Shown in pieces: positions 60,187 through 64,000 of a DNA stretch of 64,000 bases. A program made the translations under genes and the position numbers. The stretch comes from Paenibacillus sp. DMB20 (GTDB lineage Bacteria > Bacillota > Bacilli > Paenibacillales > Paenibacillaceae): the NCBI RefSeq assembly GCF_000987955.1, contig NZ_LAZU01000037.1:186001-250000 (forward strand), in the 5' to 3' direction. The notes under the pieces are model-generated. The model made no database searches, was not told the origin of the DNA, and was given only the letters and a program-made list of their open reading frames with translations. The first letter of the stretch is position 1, and each line of letters starts with the position of its first letter.

Positions 60187-63017
60187 CTATTCATTCGTCT
60201 TCAATTTAGGCAGCGGCGTGAACAAGATGTTAACCGGCAAGCTGCTCCCCGGAGCAGCCGTGAACAAGATTTCGACCGACCGCTCGTATTCGCCCGTGCG
60301 GTAAAGCACGCTTGCCTCGTTTGGCGCTGACACCCCGCCGGAATTAGGAGCCCCGACAATGTTGCCGTTCACCATCACAGACCCCATGTATTTGCCACCG
60401 CGAGGGTTTAACGTAATGAGCGTATTAGGAGCCACGCGGTTCAACTTGATCCGGTAGACTACGCCGAAGTTGCCGGCGTTGGAGGTTTCATATCCGGTGA
60501 TTCCGTCATGACCGGTCAAATTCGGATCGCTGGTCTTGTCGCCGAGGGCAATCCGGGAAGGCGTAATCCCTACCAGCTCGTCCGATTCAATCAACCGTGT
60601 CGAATCGTTATAGGTTCCCCGGTTGTGGATTCCGTCACTTGCCAAAAATTGTAAGAACGGCAGCTTTTGTATCGGATTCTTGTTCTCCTCCACCATGACC
60701 ACGTCATAACGGACCGAAGAATCGGTTTTCACATCCGCAAACATGGAAATCACCTGCTGTTCCTTCATCGGCAGCGCGCTCAATTCCGTCAGGATCACCC
60801 GGCTTTCGCCAGGTTGAAGATAAACGGTCTTATAATCTTTGCTGCTCTGCATGGATTCAAAATACTTTTCGACGGAAACCTTGCCCGTAGCGTTCGGGTA
60901 GATGCTCGGACCGCCGAAACCGACGTATTCCGTCGTCAGCGAAGCCGTGGTGTCGTTAATGTTGGTTGCCACCACGTACATTTTCACGTTTCTTCCGGTG
61001 GCGTTAAGATGGTGGATCATAAACCGCGCAGGACCGTTTCCGGTCTCCCTGTACACGATTCCTTCCCTGTAAACCGTTTCCGGACTGTTGCTCCGGATCA
61101 GCATGCGAGGCTCGGAGGTTCTTGCATACTTCACCAAAGGCATGGACGGTACCGACGAGCCGGTAAACATGTATTTTTCGCCGATTTCGGCGAACAGTTG
61201 ATTAAATTCTTCGCGCGTATAGAGCGTTTCGTTGGTAATTATGATCGTTTTCTCATAATAACTCGTCGCTCCGTGCTTGTCCGTTACGGTCAAGCGGATC
61301 GTGGCGGGTCCCGGCGTAAAGAAAGCATGGCATTGTTGTCCCAGTCCCAATCGACAATGGCGTTTTCGTCATCGGAGCTTTGATCGATGTAGGTGATTTT
61401 TTCCCCCATCTTGTACTCTTCCTTATCCGTCGAAAACATGGCAACCGGAGGTTCGTTCGGAGTCAGCACCTCAACGTTTACCGAATAAGGATCGCTCCAC
61501 TCACCGCTGGAATCCTGCACGTAATAAGTGACGGTGTGGGTTCCCGGGTCATGGAACACATCCTCCCGGCCTTCCCAGCGCTCGTCTACGATCGGCAATC
61601 CAGCCGGTGAATAAGCACTCGTCTTATAGGTTACCGTCGTTTGCCCGGCAAAAATCTCTTTGTTCACGACCCTGAAACTTGCTATCGGTTTCGTGCTTAG
61701 CTGCAGTATGATCCGCTTGTTCGCCTGGTCCACCCGATAGGGGATTTTCAGCGCCTGCGTCAGCGACGTCAGCGGTACCATAAACGTGTCTTTATACTGG
61801 TATGCCGGTCCCTTCATTGCGGTTTTGACGCCGTTTACCGTGTAGATTTTACTGTCCGTTTTAAAACGCAGCTCATCGCCGCCGCGTTGGATCACCGTTT
61901 CCTTTGTCCGGCTGTCGTAAGTCAGCTTCAGGCCGACCCTGTTCACAAGGGAGCGGATGGCGACATACGATACGCCGTTTTTAACGGCCATCGGCTGTGC
62001 GGCTGTATACAGTTTTCCGTTATGGTACATTTTGGCGCTGTTCATGATGAGAACCAGTCCGGGTTCATTGCTGGCTGGCGGCTGCACCGAACCTGTTCCG
62101 CCGGAGTCCGAGCCGTTTGTTCCGCCGGCGGAAGTACTGCCGCCGTCGCTCTCAAGACCGGAAAGGTCCAGAATCACCTTTTTCTCGGCCTGGTTCACCT
62201 GATACGGGATACCCAGCGCCTGGGTAATCGAGGTCAAAGGAACCATGAACGTATTTTTATATTGATAAGCCGGTCCCTTCATGGTCCGGGATTCGCCATT
62301 CACCTTATATTTGTTGCTGTCCGTTTTGAAACGCAGCTCGTTCTCGCCCTTGTGAATAATCGTTTCTTTGGTCTTGAAATCATAAGTAAGCTTCAATCCG
62401 GCACGTTCCACCATGGCCCGGATCGATACATAGGATACGCCATTCTTGACAGCCATCGGCTGTGCGGCTTTAAAATGCTCGCCGTTATGATACATATTGG
62501 CGCTGTTCATCATCAGTACCAACACATTGGAATTGGATGTTGCGGCTTCGTCAGAATCTCCTGCCGGTTCGGTAGAGACAGACTCCGACTCCCCTTCGGC
62601 CTTGGCATTTTCTCCGGTATTTTCTTCATTTCCCCCCGCTTGATCATTTGGTGCGACGGACTCTTCAGAGGTTGGCCCGCTTTCAGTGGTTTTACTGCTT
62701 TCAACGCTATTCGACTGCTGACCTGAGGACGGATCTTCGGCTGAAGAAGCGCCATTCTGTCCATTTCCCGGCGCTTCAACCGGTACTCCGGCATCCTCCT
62801 GCGTCAATGCAGAATTAGTCCCGATGGAGGAACCCGTATTATCAACCGTTTGCGTATCCAGAGGCTGCTGCAGTTCCGATGTTCCGCTGTTTTCTCCCGG
62901 CTGAACCTGGGCCGAGCCCGGTTCGAGGGCAGCAGAAGACTGCGCACTGACGGGGACGATGGTGGACACCTGCGCCACGGCCAGTACAGTGACAATCGAC
63001 ATTTTCTTGAAATTCAT
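60187..63017 (-). CDS. Secreted protein with two copper-amine-oxidase-N domains and PKD-like repeats, frameshifted in this sequence
   Basis: Start at 63017 has AAGGAG six bases upstream. A signal peptide (VLAVAQVSTIVPVSAQ) precedes a long Ser/Glu/Gly-rich region, then two near-identical stalk domains (VKNGVSYVSIRAMVERAGL and VKNGVSYVAIRSLVNRVGL), then PKD-like modules (SPAGLPIVDERWEGR, FSTDKEEYKMGEKITYIDQSSDD). The frame breaks near 61326: adding one G (CCATGGCTTTC) restores D-N-N-A-M-A-F-F-T-P-G-P-A-T-I-R and joins an approximately 390-residue C-terminal part of no recognised family. Repaired length is about 943 residues. Probably anchored or released at the cell surface; function unknown. 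Confidence 0.85.
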
Positions 63018-63218
63018 TCTCTGCTCCTTCACTCCTGTGTGATTTTATATCTATCTAATTTTAAACAGACAATGTATTAGACGCTTTTTTTCTGGAAAAG
63101 TTGCTGCCTATATGTACGAAACAAGCAGAAGCGGCTCCGCCGTCCTTCATGGAAGGCAATTTCGTTTATGCCCGAAATATTAACCAGGCTTCAAATGCTC
63201 TATGATAGTTAAAACAAA

Positions 63219-63257
63219 ACAACCGGGAGTCCCTGATATCATGGGTTTCCCGGTTGT
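63219..63257 (-). terminator. Terminator after the GH3 gene
   Basis: Ten-base stem ACAACCGGGA/TCCCGGTTGT, 19-base loop, followed by TTTTGTTTT on the minus strand. Confidence 0.8.
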
Positions 63258-63286
63258 TCGATTGAACAGAGTCCTAAGCCGTAAAA

Positions 63287-64000
63287 TTATGCTCTGGAAA
63301 TGATGGGATGAGAATCATTCAAGCTCACGGGCAGGCGGCCTTCCGGTTTGACTTTTCCAAACAGGACATCGGCCAGGGCGTCCATATAGTTCGGCGTATT
63401 TTCATAGCAGCACAGGTAAGCCGGTATGTTGGGCAAATCATTCAAGTCATAGGGGTTCCGCGTGGATGCCACAATCAGCTTCCCTTGCCCAAGCGACAGC
63501 AGTCCCTCCACAAGCTTCCGCTGTCCTTCGGGAAGGCGGCTCTCCGAAGTATAGGTCGCTACGACGATTTGGCTGTAATCCCCTGCATTCTTTAAAGCCT
63601 GTTCCACTTCTTCATCCGACAAATCGGTGCCGATCCGAATCTCGGTGACATTGCTTCCCCTTTTGGTCAGAGCGTCTCCCAAGGTATACGAACGGCTCCA
63701 GGCTTCGTCCACTTGGGTCGCACGCAGCAGTTCCGGCCAGTAAACCAGAACGGGCTCGCCTTCGGCGAGTGGAAGCTGGTTATTGTCACGGACCAGGGTA
63801 ACGCCCTTGCCGGCAATTTCCTTCAGATAATCTTTAACCCTTCCGTTCAGCAGATCCAAATCCACTTGTTCCAGCGTTCCCACCTTGTCCGCGTTCCGCT
63901 TCTTCAGAGCCAGAATGCGTTCAACGGAAGCGTCAATGCGTTCCTCCGGGATCCGTCCGCTTGTAACCGCCTCAATAACGGCCGAAATGGCCGCTTGCTG
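63287..64000 (-). CDS. Glycoside hydrolase family 3, C-terminal part (NagZ-like)
   Basis: The gene enters from the right edge, so only the C-terminal 237 residues are seen; the catalytic N-terminal barrel lies outside. The visible part begins with the end of the GH3 N-domain (ISAVIEAVTSGRIPEERIDASVERILALKK), then a GH3 C-terminal domain (AGKGVTLVRDNNQLPL, and VVATYTSESRLPEGQRKLVEGL). This arrangement resembles Bacillus NagZ-type beta-N-acetylglucosaminidases with a C-domain, which recycle peptidoglycan, but a different GH3 activity cannot be excluded. Confidence 0.8.
   Translation of the reverse strand, partial: QQAAISAVIEAVTSGRIPEERIDASVERILALKKRNADKVGTLEQVDLDLLNGRVKDYLKEIAGKGVTLVRDNNQLPLAEGEPVLVYWPELLRATQVDEAWSRSYTLGDALTKRGSNVTEIRIGTDLSDEEVEQALKNAGDYSQIVVATYTSESRLPEGQRKLVEGLLSLGQGKLIVASTRNPYDLNDLPNIPAYLCCYENTPNYMDALADVLFGKVKPEGRLPVSLNDSHPIISRA

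Noticed and set aside
1..64000. Search for mobile elements, CRISPR arrays, toxin-antitoxin pairs, RNA genes and defence islands
   Set aside because: No transposase, integrase other than XerD, regular spaced repeats or tRNA/rRNA sequence could be found; the region is syntenic core chromosome.

Overview
This window is ordinary core chromosome of an endospore-forming, low-to-mid GC Firmicute, most probably a Paenibacillus. The evidence is the sporulation genes (spoVAA, spoIIA, dacF, spoIIM, spo0A, spoIVB, the eight-gene spoIIIA cluster, splB), a gene order that follows the Bacillus subtilis spo0A-spoIIIA and fur-sigF regions almost gene for gene, and Paenibacillus-type additions (amaP/DUF2273 beside asp23, secreted proteins with copper-amine-oxidase-N domains). 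I see no rRNA or tRNA genes, prophage, insertion sequence, CRISPR array or defence system.

Layout. 1-6.7 kb: start of spoVAA, sigF-spoIIAB-spoIIAA, dacF, the nucleoside genes pupG and drm, xerD, yqzK. 6.9-10 kb: fur, spoIIM, an endonuclease Q gene and nudF. 10-13 kb: the small genes mciZ and prli42, a TPR protein and an M20 peptidase. 13-19 kb: lipB and the branched-chain 2-oxoacid dehydrogenase genes (E2, E1 beta, E1 alpha, E3), with a FapR-like operator before E1 alpha. 19.5-26 kb: a sugar-nucleotide-type reductase, spo0A, spoIVB, recN, ahrC. 26-37 kb: tlyA, dxs, ispA, xseB, xseA, folD, nusB, DUF2273, amaP, asp23, accC, accB. 36.6-42.6 kb: spoIIIAH to AA and yqhV. 42.8-51.9 kb: lysC, efp, an aminopeptidase P-like gene, aroQ, yqhR, yqhQ, a patatin-like gene, a glycoside hydrolase-like secreted protein and mntR. 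52-60 kb: splB, ccdA, znuABC with tandem Zur boxes, metG behind a methionine T-box, yidD and zur. 60-64 kb: a secreted copper-amine-oxidase-N protein and the C-terminal part of a GH3 enzyme.

How the parts connect. Spo0A and sigma-H-type promoters feed spoIIA (forespore sigma-F control), while spoIIIA, spoIVB and spoIIM build or signal across the forespore-mother cell channel. LipB supplies the octanoyl precursor of the lipoyl group on the adjacent E2, and that complex makes branched acyl-CoA primers used, with AccB/AccC malonyl-CoA, for membrane lipids. Fur, MntR and Zur give iron, manganese and zinc control in one region.

The most important caution: seven genes (dacF, drm, endoQ, bkdAA, spoIIIAA, metG, and the secreted protein at 60 kb) are broken by single-base frameshifts. 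Seven of the eight lesions are the loss of one C from a GCC/GCCC run (or G from GGC/GGGC on the other strand). Because essential genes are affected, this is far more likely a sequencing or basecalling error than gene decay.
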